DNA of 11,863 nucleotides from Thioalkalivibrio sp. (GTDB lineage Bacteria > Pseudomonadota > Gammaproteobacteria > Ectothiorhodospirales > Ectothiorhodospiraceae): the NCBI GenBank assembly GCA_003563455.1, contig PWRV01000259.1, forward strand, positions 1 to 11,863, in the 5' to 3' direction. Each line of letters starts with the position of its first letter. The first letter of the stretch is position 1. The position numbers and the translations under genes are program-made. The notes below the pieces were generated by a model. That model saw only the letters and a list, made by a program, of their open reading frames with translations. It did not search any database and was not told the origin of the DNA. Positions 1 to 9,800 of this stretch are shown in pieces.

Positions 1-54
1 ATCAACGCCGATCCGTTCGGCGTCTGAGGGGATCTTGATATGTTCGTAGGCCAT
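1..54 (-). CDS. icd: NADP-dependent isocitrate dehydrogenase, N-terminal 18 codons (partial)
   Basis: The minus strand from 54 reads MAYEHIKIPSDAERIGVD and is still open at the window edge. This resembles the N-terminus of gammaproteobacterial Icd proteins, which typically begin M-x-Y-x-x-I-x-V-P and continue to a K/R-I-x-V segment. A good ribosome binding site (GGAG, plus coordinates 60-63) lies 5 bases before the ATG. In E. coli icd is the divergent neighbour on this side of the nudJ-mnmA-hflD-purB block, which supports the call. Icd would convert isocitrate to 2-oxoglutarate with NADP, the step after aconitase, which is encoded downstream in this window. Only 18 residues are visible and no catalytic motif is included, so the call rests on short similarity plus gene order. 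Confidence 0.72.
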   Translation of the reverse strand, partial: MAYEHIKIPSDAERIGVD

Positions 55-90
55 GGCTGCTCCAGGGGTCGCGAGTGGGCGGTTCGCCGG

Positions 91-96
91 ATTATA
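91..96 (-). promoter_or_regulatory. -10 box of a probable icd promoter, with an upstream dyad
   Basis: Read on the minus strand, 96-91 is a perfect TATAAT, 37 bases before the icd start codon. I see no good TTGACA at 16-18 bp spacing. Instead, the expected -35 area overlaps a dyad, GGTAC (108-112) and GTACC (121-125), with overlapping TTGGT/ACCAA arms (114-118 and 123-127). The weak -35 and the overlapping dyad would fit a promoter that needs an activator or is blocked by a regulator, but the regulator is unknown. Confidence 0.45.
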
Positions 97-155
97 CAAA
101 CGATGAAGGTACTTTGGTTTGTACCAACCCCGCGCGCCCTGCGCAGGCCAGCCAT

Positions 156-198
156 GTTAGCGTGAAAGTCGCGCATTGCTCCCCTCCCCCGCTTGCGG
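156..198 (+). repeat. 43-bp direct repeat, copy 1
   Basis: This stretch matches 421-463 at about 36 of 43 positions. It starts with GTTAGCGTGAAAGTC and ends in a C-rich run followed by GCTTGCGG. It has no coding sense and looks like a degenerate copy of a dispersed intergenic repeat. Confidence 0.6.
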
Positions 199-214
199 AC
201 CAGGTGCCCAAGGG

Positions 215-244
215 CCGGGGACAGATTTGCAAACCTGTCCCCGG
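215..244. repeat. 30-bp near-perfect palindrome (REP-like)
   Basis: The left arm CCGGGGACAG and right arm CTGTCCCCGG are perfect reverse complements around a core containing TTTGCAAA. Only one base pair (225/234) fails to match. There is no T-run on either side, so it does not look like an intrinsic terminator. From general knowledge, GGGGACAG-type palindromes are dispersed in many proteobacterial genomes and are sometimes associated with REP-associated (RAYT) transposases. That identity is inferred, because no transposase is present here. Confidence 0.65.
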
Positions 245-266
245 GGCGCCGGGAGCGGATTTCGAA

Positions 267-306
267 CCGCCGTAGGCGGGCCCGAAGGGCGGAGGGCAGG
301 ATGCCC
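267..306. repeat. Cluster of three small adjacent hairpins
   Basis: Three short stems follow one another: CCGCC/GGCGG (267-279, loop GTA), GCCC/GGGC (280-290, loop GAA) and GGGCA/TGCCC (294-306, loop GGA). Together with the 215-244 palindrome they form a chain of foldback units, typical of composite REP-type intergenic elements. None is followed by a T-tract. Confidence 0.45.
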
Positions 307-360
307 GGAGTAACGGGGCCGGGGGTGAGGGCCGGGCCCGACGCTGAGCCCCCACCCCAA

Positions 361-401
361 CCCTCCCCCGCAAGCGGGGGAGGGAGCTTTCATCGTCGGG
401 G
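361..401. repeat. 41-bp repeat, copy 1, containing a perfect 11-bp inverted repeat
   Basis: This copy matches 447-487 at 39 of 41 positions. Its first 24 bases (361-384) are a perfect inverted repeat with arms CCCTCCCCCGC and GCGGGGGAGGG separated by AA. The rest includes GCTTTCATCGTCGGGG. The two copies start 86 bp apart, so the region looks like a partial tandem duplication of an intergenic repeat unit. Confidence 0.7.
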
Positions 402-420
402 GTGGCGCAGTGCCATGGGA

Positions 421-463
421 GTTAGCGCGAAAGTCATGAATTCCTCCCCTCCCCCGCAAGCGG
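421..463 (+). repeat. 43-bp direct repeat, copy 2
   Basis: This is the partner of 156-198. It begins GTTAGCGCGAAAGTC and runs into the C-rich start of the second 41-bp repeat (447-487), so the two repeat families overlap and are probably parts of one larger unit. Confidence 0.6.
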
Positions 464-487
464 TGGAGGGCGCTTTCATCGTCGGGG
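447..487. repeat. 41-bp repeat, copy 2
   Basis: This copy differs from 361-401 at only two positions (464 and 471). The change at 464 breaks one pair of the otherwise perfect foldback stem. The copy ends about 75 bases before the nudJ start. Confidence 0.7.
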
Positions 488-524
488 TGCCGCGGGCGCC
501 GGGTGGTCGCGTTATCATGAAGAA

Positions 525-566
525 ATGATCGGATTCATGCTGCCAGCATTGGCAAACAGGCGATGA
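525..566 (+). CDS. Possible 13-codon leader peptide overlapping the nudJ start
   Basis: An ATG at 525 opens a 13-codon frame, MIGFMLPALANRR, whose TGA (564-566) overlaps the nudJ ATG (563-565) as ATGA. The nudJ start has only a weak ribosome binding site, so coupling from this short frame could help initiate nudJ. The sequence before 525 (GAAGAA) is only a poor Shine-Dalgarno, and a 13-codon frame can arise by chance, so this is a low-confidence candidate. Confidence 0.15.
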   Translation: MIGFMLPALANRR

Positions 567-1021
567 CCGACCGTCTGCGCTGCCACGTTACCGTCGCCGC
601 GGTGGTCGCCGACTCCGGACGCTATCTTTTCGTTGAGGAGATCATCCGCGGGCGGCGGGTCCTCAATCAGCCGGCGGGTCATCTGGAGTCCGGGGAGGAC
701 CTCCTGCAGGCGGTGGTACGCGAAATGCGCGAGGAGACGAGCCTCGACTTCCTTCCCGCGTTTTGGCTCGGCTGCGATCTGCTGCGGCTTCCGGACGGTG
801 CGGTGACCCTTCGCGTCGCCTTCACGGGCGCGACGCGACCGTTGACCGAACCGGTGACCAGAGATCCGGTGATCGTCGCGACCCACTGGCTCACTCCGTC
901 GGAGGCGGCTGACCGGTTCACCCTGCGCAGCCCTCTGGTACAGCGGTCACTGCAGCGCTTTGAAGCCGGCGTCCGGCTGCCGCTGGACAGCCTCGGTGGT
1001 CTGGTGCCCGCCAGGGCATGA
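563..1021 (+). CDS. nudJ: NudJ-type Nudix hydrolase
   Basis: This 152-residue protein matches E. coli NudJ (YmfB, 153 residues) in length and pattern: HVTVA near the N-terminus, then the NQPAGHLE segment, then LRSPLV and a C-terminal segment around LPLDSLGG. E. coli NudJ is a cytoplasmic Nudix enzyme that hydrolyses nucleoside di-/triphosphates and the thiamine precursor HMP diphosphate. The Nudix box runs G39-x5-E45-x7-R53-E54-x2-E57-E58, with all metal-binding glutamates present. The usual glycine after EE-x is Ser60. The ATG at 563 gives the family length, although AGG at 558-560 is a weak and close ribosome binding site. The stop overlaps the mnmA start by 4 bases (ATGA), implying translational coupling. 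The NudJ-MnmA-HflD order is conserved in E. coli and raises confidence over a generic Nudix call. Confidence 0.9.
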   Translation: MTDRLRCHVTVAAVVADSGRYLFVEEIIRGRRVLNQPAGHLESGEDLLQAVVREMREETSLDFLPAFWLGCDLLRLPDGAVTLRVAFTGATRPLTEPVTRDPVIVATHWLTPSEAADRFTLRSPLVQRSLQRFEAGVRLPLDSLGGLVPARA

Positions 1022-2130
1022 AGCGGCGCCCGAAGGTTATCCTGGGGCTGTCCGGCGGCGTCGACTCGGCGCTGGCCGGGGCGCGCCTGCTCGAGGCCGG
1101 CTACCGGGTCGAGGGCCTGTTCATGAAGAACTGGGAGGACGACGACGAACCCGGCTACTGTGCCGCGGAGGCCGACCTGGCGGTCGCCCGGGAGGTCGCG
1201 GACACCCTCGGCATCCCCCTGCACAAGGCCAACTACACGACCCGCTACCGGGAACGGGTCTTTGCACTGTTCCTCGCCGAGTACGCGGCAGGCCGGACCC
1301 CGAATCCGGACATCCTGTGCAACCCGGAGATCAAGTTCCCGGCGCTGGTGGAACACGCGCGCAGACTCGGCGCCGATCACGTGGCTACCGGGCACTATGC
1401 GGAAGTCCGCCACGCCCCGGATGCGTCCGCACTGCTGCGCGCCGCCGATGCCGGCAAGGATCAGACCTACTTTCTCTGCCGCCTGACACAGGCACAGTTG
1501 CGTCCGGCGCTCTTTCCGCTCGGATCGCTGCTGAAGAGCGACGTCCGTCGCCAGGCCCAGGCGCTGGGTCTGCCCAATCACGCGCGCCGGGACAGCACCG
1601 GAATCTGCTTCATCGGCGAGCGTCGTTTCCGGGATTTCCTGTCCCGCTACCTGCGCGCAACGGAAGGAGAAATCCGAACCCCCGAGGGGCAGCTCCTGGG
1701 TACACACCGGGGCCTGATGTTCTATACGCCGGGGCAGCGCCAGGGACTCGGCATAGGCGGCGTCGCCGGCGGCACGGAGTCACCGTGGTACGTCGTCGAC
1801 AAGGATACGGCGAACAATCGCCTGATCGTTGCACAGGGCGCCAACCACCCGCTGCTGCAGAGCCGCGGGCTGACGACCGGAACGCCCCACTGGATCCGGG
1901 AACCCGCAGTGCGCGGCGAGCCGCTGATGGCGCGGATCCGGCACCGCCAGCCGCTGCAGGCCGCACGGATCGTCCATGCGGTTCCCTCCGGCCTGGAGGT
2001 CGCGTTCGAGCAAACCCAGCGCGCGGTGGCCCCGGGCCAGTCGATCGTCTTCTACCGCGGCCGCGAATGCCTCGGCGGAGCCGTAATCGCGGCGCGGTCA
2101 CGCGAGCCATTGGACCCAGTTCCGGTATAG
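1018..2130 (+). CDS. mnmA: tRNA-specific 2-thiouridylase MnmA
   Basis: MnmA uses ATP to adenylate U34 in the anticodon of tRNA-Lys, tRNA-Glu and tRNA-Gln, then inserts sulfur relayed from IscS through Tus proteins, giving 2-thiouridine. The 370 residues are the usual family length. The PP-loop motif SGGVDS is at 12-17. The catalytic pair sits in NPDILCNPEIKF, with Asp98 and Cys101 corresponding to Asp99 and Cys102 of the E. coli enzyme. The second catalytic cysteine, Cys197, is in DSTGICFIG. The ATP-binding stretches ATGHYAEV (123-130) and KDQTYFL (147-153) are intact. The C-terminal beta-barrel part (about 205-360) includes TPGQRQGLGIGG. The ATG start overlaps the nudJ stop, so the two are probably translated together. 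No defect is visible. Confidence 0.97.
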   Translation: MKRRPKVILGLSGGVDSALAGARLLEAGYRVEGLFMKNWEDDDEPGYCAAEADLAVAREVADTLGIPLHKANYTTRYRERVFALFLAEYAAGRTPNPDILCNPEIKFPALVEHARRLGADHVATGHYAEVRHAPDASALLRAADAGKDQTYFLCRLTQAQLRPALFPLGSLLKSDVRRQAQALGLPNHARRDSTGICFIGERRFRDFLSRYLRATEGEIRTPEGQLLGTHRGLMFYTPGQRQGLGIGGVAGGTESPWYVVDKDTANNRLIVAQGANHPLLQSRGLTTGTPHWIREPAVRGEPLMARIRHRQPLQAARIVHAVPSGLEVAFEQTQRAVAPGQSIVFYRGRECLGGAVIAARSREPLDPVPV

Positions 2131-2131
2131 T
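2126..2131 (+). promoter_or_regulatory. Possible -10 box ahead of hflD-acnA
   Basis: TATAGT overlaps the mnmA stop codon and is followed by a GC-rich stretch (GGCGGGCC), much like the TATAAT plus GC-rich run before purB at 11742. No acceptable -35 hexamer lies 16-18 bp upstream: the nearest TTGGAC (2110-2115) is only 10 bp away. It could give hflD-acnA a secondary promoter, but the support is weak. Confidence 0.2.
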
Positions 2132-2173
2132 GGCGGGCCTCTTCTACCCTCCACCCAGCGGGATGCGCGATTC

Positions 2174-2803
2174 TTGGAGCGAAGCGACTACAACCGAGCC
2201 CTGGCCCTTGCCGCCATCTTTCAGACTGCGTCGCTGGTAAAGGACCTTGCCTGGCGGGGCCAATGCGACGACCACGAGTTCGAGATCATGATCGGCAGCC
2301 TGTTTGCGTTCGATGTTGATACGCCCTCCGAGATCTTCCGTGGCGAGGCAAACCTGCGCAATGGTCTCGAACGCATCGAGATCCAGCTGAAATCCGGCGG
2401 AAAGCCACCCGACATGGAGATCACGCGCTACGCGATCGGCCTGATCTTTCTCGAACGCAAGCTGCAGGCGCGGCCGGACATGCTGTCAGCCCTCGGCGAC
2501 GGGCTGAAGGCCGCCGAGCGCCAGGTCGAGTACTTCAATCTCACGCACGACAGCGTGGTCGCCCGGCTCGCCGAGGTCTACCAGGAGACCATCTCGCCGC
2601 TGGGGCCGCGGATCATCGTGCAGGGCGAGCAGACACATCTGTCGAACCCGAACGTCGCGGCACGCATCCGTGCCGCGCTACTCGCCGGCATCCGGACCGC
2701 CGTACTCTGGCGCCAGGCCGGAGGTTCACGCTGGAAACTGCTGTTCGGGCGCAACCGTCTGATACAGGAGGCGCGCGCCCTCCTGCACCGACTCAACACC
2801 TGA
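2174..2803 (+). CDS. hflD: HflD-family protein (high frequency lysogenization homologue)
   Basis: The 209-residue product matches E. coli HflD (213 residues), a mostly helical, peripherally membrane-associated protein. In E. coli it binds the lambda CII activator and influences lysogenization. Its wider cellular role is not well defined, but it stays linked to mnmA and purB. Recognisable blocks are ALALAAIFQTASLV (about 9-22), EANLRNGLERI (about 58-68), ITRYAIGLIFLERKL (about 84-98) and a strongly conserved C-terminal stretch with ISPLGPRI, RAALLAGIRTAVLW and FGRNRL. The start is a TTG at 2174. No ATG or GTG in this frame precedes it back to the mnmA end, and it gives the expected N-terminus (E. 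coli: KNYYDITLALAGI). The ribosome binding site is weak. It lies 43 bp after mnmA and 17 bp before acnA, so it is probably in the same transcript. Confidence 0.93.
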   Translation: MERSDYNRALALAAIFQTASLVKDLAWRGQCDDHEFEIMIGSLFAFDVDTPSEIFRGEANLRNGLERIEIQLKSGGKPPDMEITRYAIGLIFLERKLQARPDMLSALGDGLKAAERQVEYFNLTHDSVVARLAEVYQETISPLGPRIIVQGEQTHLSNPNVAARIRAALLAGIRTAVLWRQAGGSRWKLLFGRNRLIQEARALLHRLNT

Positions 2804-2820
2804 CCCCTGGAGCCGACACC

Positions 2821-5571
<2,751 letters not shown>

Positions 5572-5577
5572 GTCCAA

Positions 5578-5601
5578 GGAAGCGCTGATAACCAGCGTTT
5601 C
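5578..5601. repeat. Palindromic hairpin after acnA (same family as 9992-10142)
   Basis: A 9-bp stem (5579-5587 with 5593-5601, one G-T pair) closes over an ATAAC loop, 7 bases after the acnA stop. Its first 11 bases, GGAAGCGCTGA (5578-5588), recur exactly in inverted orientation at 10132-10142, and a variant starts at 9992. There is no T-run, so as a terminator it would be weak. It may instead stabilise the 3' end of the acnA message. Confidence 0.55.
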
Positions 5602-5616
5602 ACTGAAGTGGCGGCG

Positions 5617-5634
5617 GCCCGGAGCGATCCGGGC
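5617..5634 (+). other. GC-rich hairpin with GCGA tetraloop before the efflux genes
   Basis: A perfect 7-bp stem (GCCCGGA/TCCGGGC) is capped by GCGA, a GNRA-type stable tetraloop. It is followed by GTTGCGTAAAACC, with no T-tract. It lies 38 bases before the adaptor start codon. It could limit read-through from acnA or protect mRNA ends. I do not see a recognisable promoter for the efflux genes in 5572-5671. Confidence 0.4.
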
Positions 5635-5671
5635 GTTGCGTAAAACCCGAAACGGTGGGGAGAGGGGGCCG

Positions 5672-6841
5672 ATGCTGGGAAAAAGGTGGATCCGCCTGCA
5701 GGCGGCACGGACCGATGGGCGGATGCTGGGCATCGTGGCAGGCGTTAGCGCGCTCCTGCTCGCCGCCTGCAGCACGGAAGATCCGGCGGCGACACAGGTA
5801 GGTCCACCGCCCGCGGTGACGGTCGTTCAACTGGAAACCGAACCGGTCACCGAGACCCGTGAATTCGTCGGGCGTGTAGTGGCGGGCGAGCGGGTCGAGA
5901 TCCTGGCCCGCGTCCAGGGGTTCCTCGAGGCGCGTTCCTTTGTCGAAGGGCAGACCGTCGCTGTCGGGGATCCCCTGTTCCGGATCGAGGCCGATGCCTA
6001 CGAGGCGGCCGTCGCGCAGCGCGAGGCGGACGTCGAGCGGGCGCGCGCCGAATCCGAGAACGCCCAGGCGCAGTTGCGCCGCGGCGAGGAGCTATTGCGC
6101 AACAATGACATCCCGCGCGCACGCGTCGACGAATTGCGGGCGGCAGAGGCGGTCGCGCGCGCAGGGATCGCGCAGGCCGAAGCCGCGTTGAAGGCGGCCC
6201 GCCTGAATCTCGACTATACCGAGATTCGCGCCCCGATCGATGGGCGCATCGGACTCTCGCGTTACACGGTGGGCAATCTCGTGGGCCCCGAGGCTGGTGC
6301 GCTCGCAACCGTGGTGCAGCTGGACCCGATCGACGTCCAGCTGCCCCTGCCCCAACGGGAACTGCTCGAGTACCGCAGAGCGGTGCTCGAGCAGGGTGGG
6401 GATCCGGCGGCGGTACGCGTCCAACTGCGGCTTGCCGACCGGAGCCGCTTCGATCACGATGGACACGTGGATTTCGTTGACGTAACAGTGGATCCCGGTA
6501 CCGACACCGTGCTGGTGCGGTCCCGTCTGCCGAATCCGGACGGGCTTCTGGTGCCCGGCCAGTTCGTGACCGCAATCCTCGAGATCGGAGAGCCGCAGAC
6601 CGCCATTCTCGTGCCCCAGACCTCGCTCCAGGTCGACCAGCTCGGCTCCTTCGTGCTGGCGCTCGACGACCACCAGCAGGTCGAGGTGCGACGGGTCTCC
6701 ACCGGCCGGCAGATCGGCGGGCGCGTGATCGCTCGGTCCGGCCTGTCCGAGGGCGACCGGGTGATCGTGGAGGGCGTGCAGAAGGTCCGTCCCGGCCAGG
6801 CCGTCACGGCGACGCCCTGGCAGCCTCCGGCAGCGGACTGA
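5672..6841 (+). CDS. RND efflux periplasmic adaptor (AcrA/MexA-type lipoprotein)
   Basis: This is the membrane fusion subunit that links an inner-membrane RND pump to a TolC-like outer-membrane channel. From the ATG at 5672 the protein has 389 residues, normal for AcrA. A purine-rich GGGGAGAGGGGG lies just upstream. Longer in-frame starts back to 5456 would overlap acnA and give an implausible N-terminus. A lipoprotein signal (hydrophobic segment about 18-31) ends in the lipobox LAAC with Cys33. Then come the split lipoyl domain (about 75-108 and 178-212), an alpha-helical hairpin rich in Ala/Glu/Arg (about 110-176), the beta-barrel (about 215-300, with PNPDGLLVPGQFV at 287-299) and a membrane-proximal domain (about 303-380, with GLSEGDRVIVEGVQKVRPG). 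The stop is 6 bp from the pump gene, so the two are co-expressed. Residue +2 after the cysteine is Ser, not the Asp of E. coli AcrA. Substrates cannot be told from sequence. Confidence 0.93.
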   Translation: MLGKRWIRLQAARTDGRMLGIVAGVSALLLAACSTEDPAATQVGPPPAVTVVQLETEPVTETREFVGRVVAGERVEILARVQGFLEARSFVEGQTVAVGDPLFRIEADAYEAAVAQREADVERARAESENAQAQLRRGEELLRNNDIPRARVDELRAAEAVARAGIAQAEAALKAARLNLDYTEIRAPIDGRIGLSRYTVGNLVGPEAGALATVVQLDPIDVQLPLPQRELLEYRRAVLEQGGDPAAVRVQLRLADRSRFDHDGHVDFVDVTVDPGTDTVLVRSRLPNPDGLLVPGQFVTAILEIGEPQTAILVPQTSLQVDQLGSFVLALDDHQQVEVRRVSTGRQIGGRVIARSGLSEGDRVIVEGVQKVRPGQAVTATPWQPPAAD

Positions 6842-6847
6842 AGCGCG

Positions 6848-9800
6848 ATGTTCTCGCACTTTTTCATCGACCGGCCACGGCTGGCGATCGTGATTTCGGT
6901 ATTGATCACGCTGGCGGGCCTGATCGCCCTCACCCGTCTTCCGGTCGCGCAGTTCCCCGACATCGTGCCACCGCAGGTGCAGGTCTCCGGCTTCTACCCG
7001 GGCGCCAGCGCCGAGGTCGTGGAGTCCACCATCGCCCAGCCCGTCGAGGGCAAGGTCAATGGCGTGGACAACATGCTGTACATGAAGTCCACCGCGACCA
7101 ACGCCGGTTTCTATTCGCTCACCGTCACCTTCGAACTCGGCACCGATCCGGACATCAACACGGTTAACGTACAGAACCGCGTGGCGCTGGCCGAAGCACA
7201 GCTTCCGGAGGAAGTGAAGCGCCAGGGTCTGACGGTGCGCAAGAAGTCCTCGGCGCTGCTGCAGGTGGTCGCGCTGCACTCGCCGGAGCAGACCTACGAT
7301 GGCCTGTTCCTGAGCAACTACGCAACCATCAACCTGCTCGACACGCTCGCCCGCGTGCCCGGCGTCGGCGAGGTCTCGCTGTTCGGTGTGCAGGACTACA
7401 GCATGCGCATCTGGCTCAGCACGGAGCGCCTGACCGCGCTCGGCCTCACGCCGACGGACGTGGTGCAGGCGATTCGTGCCCAGAACGTACAGGCAGCCGT
7501 CGGCCGGATCGGCGCGCAGCCGATGACCGAAGACGCCCAGTTCCAGATCACCCTGCAGACTCGCGGCCGCCTTTCCGAGGTGGAGGAATTCGAAGAGATC
7601 GTGGTGCGCGCGAACCCCGACGGCTCCACCGTGCGCGTACGGGACCTGGGCCGGGTGGAACTCGGGGCGAAGAGTTCCGATGCGCTGGCACGGCTGAATG
7701 GTGGCGACACCGCCGGTATCGGAATTTATCAGGCGCCCGGTGCCAACGCCCTGGCGGTCGCCGAGGGCGTGCGCGCCGCGATGGAGGAGCTCGCCGGGCG
7801 TTTCCCGGAGGACCTCGACTATCGCGTGGTCTACGACACCTCGGAATTCGTCAGCGCGAGCCTGGAGAAGGTCGTGCACACCCTCTTCGAGGCCTTCGTG
7901 CTCGTGGTGCTGGTCGTTTTTCTGTTCCTCGGGAGCCTGCGGGCCACCCTGATTCCGATGATCGCGGTACCGGTGGCCCTGGTCGGCAGCTTCGCCTTCC
8001 TGCTGATGCTGGGCTTTTCGATCAACACGATTTCGCTGCTTGCAGTGGTGCTGGCAATCGGCATCGTCGTCGACGATGCGATCGTGGTGGTAGAGAACGT
8101 CGAGCGGATCATGGAGGAGGAAGGCCTGGCGGCGCGGGAGGCCGCGAAAAAGGCGATGACCCAGATCACAGGTCCGATTCTGGCGATCACGCTGGTGCTT
8201 CTCTCGGTGTTTCTACCGGTGGCCTTCATTCCCGGGATCACCGGGCAGATGTTCCAGCAGTTTGCAGCGGTGATTGCGTTTGCGATGCTGATCTCAGCGG
8301 TGAACGCACTCACCCTTTCCCCCGCCCTGAGTGCGCTGCTGCTGAAACGCGCACAGCACCGGCGCGGTCCGATGCGCTACGTGCTCGGCGGGATCGACCG
8401 CGTGCGTGACGGCTACGCGTGGGCGGTGGCCCGCATTGTACGGGTCTCCGCCATTGCCGGCGTGATCGTGCTGGTGCTCGGTTTCGGCAGCTTCGGGCTG
8501 TTCCAGGCCACGCCGACCGGCTTTCTGCCCCAGGAGGATCAGGGAGCCTACATGGCCGAGATCCAGCTTCCACAGGGTGCTTCGGTAAGCCGCACACTCG
8601 AGGTGGTCAAGCAGGTCGAGGCGATAGCCGCGGAAGACCCAGCGGTCGAGGATGTACTGTCGGTAGTCGGTTTCAGCATCCTCGACGGTGCAGTACAGCC
8701 GAACAGTGCGTTCCTGATTGGCCGCCTGAAACCCTACTCCGAGCGTACGACCGAGGACCTGAAGGTGGATGCGGCGATCCGCCGGCTCGCGGTACAGGGG
8801 AATGCGCTGCCCGGCGCACGGGTGATGCCCTTCAACCTCCCGCCGGTAGTGGGCCTCGGGACCGGTGGCGGATTCGAACTGCAGCTGCAGGACCTGCAGG
8901 GGCGGTCGCCGGAAGAACTCGCCGCTGCAATGCGCGCGCTGGTCTTCGCCGCGAATCAGCATCCCGATCTCGGAGCGGTGTATTCCACGTGGGCGACGGA
9001 CAACCCGCAGGTCTACCTGCATATCGACCGGGACAAGGCGCAGGCTCTCGGGGTACAGATCGGAGACGTGTTTTCCGCGCTCCAGGCCACACTCGGTGGC
9101 GCCTACGTGAACGATATCAACCGCTTTGGCCGCGTCTGGCAGGTGAATGTACAGGGTGAAGCGGAGGACCGCGCTCGCGTCGATGACATCTTCCGGATCC
9201 ATGTTCGCAACCGCGACGGCGAGATGGTCGCGCTACGCGCACTGGTGGAGCCGGAACTGATCCTCGGACCGCAGTCGCTGCAGCGGTACAACAACTACCG
9301 CAGCGTGACCGTCAGCGGTGGTCCCGCACCGGGACGCAGTTCGGGCGACGCGCTGGCGGCGATGGAGGCGGTATCCGCGGAGACCCTGCCCGACGGCTTC
9401 GGCTTCGAATGGACGGGCACCGCGCTGCAGGAGAAGCAGGCCGGGGGGCAGACGGTGATCGTGCTGGCGTTGGCGGTGCTCTTTGCCTATCTATTCCTGG
9501 TCGCGCTCTACGAGAGCTGGTCCATGCCAGCCGCAGTGCTGCTGTCCGTGGTGGTCGCAGTCGTTGGTGCAATGGTGGCGCTGTGGGTCACCGGGCTCTC
9601 GAACGACCTCTACGCCCAGATCGGAATCGTCGTGCTGATCGGCCTCGCGGCCAAGAACGCGATCCTGATCGTGGAGTTCTCGATGGAAGAGCGGCGCCAG
9701 GGCGTGCCGATCCTGGACGCGGCGACCAACGGAGCCCGGCTGCGCATTCGCGCGGTACTGATGACCAGCTTCGCCTTCATCATGGGACTGGTTCCGCTGA

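Larger units (their letters stand above)
55..562. other. Repeat-rich intergenic region between icd and nudJ
   Basis: No convincing gene lies in these 508 bases. The open frames here run through GC-rich repeats and give proline/arginine-rich or low-complexity translations. The region holds the icd promoter (about 60-127), two diverged 43-bp copies (156-198 and 421-463), a 30-bp palindrome (215-244), three small adjacent hairpins (267-279, 280-290 and 294-306), and two nearly identical 41-bp repeats (361-401 and 447-487). The right end (about 500-562) should hold the promoter and leader of the nudJ-mnmA-hflD-acnA operon. A TATCAT resembling a -10 box sits at 513-518, without a recognisable -35. 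Confidence 0.7.

Noticed and set aside
215..244. Intrinsic terminator
   Set aside because: Neither strand has a T-run after the palindrome, and no gene ends nearby on either strand.
156..487. CRISPR array
   Set aside because: The repeats are only two copies each, differ in length, overlap each other, contain long G/C runs and lack regularly sized unique spacers. No cas gene is present.
75..528. Small open frames in the icd-nudJ spacer, on both strands
   Set aside because: They run through repeats and palindromes, give low-complexity Pro/Arg/Gly translations and have no ribosome binding sites worth noting.
679..1707. 342-codon minus-strand frame opposite nudJ and mnmA
   Set aside because: It crosses two confirmed coupled genes, has no recognisable domain and no convincing ribosome binding site.
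6092..7879. 595-codon open frame on the minus strand across the adaptor/pump junction
   Set aside because: It spans two well-supported plus-strand genes and their junction, shows no family motif and is rich in His/Arg as usual for GC-driven shadow frames.
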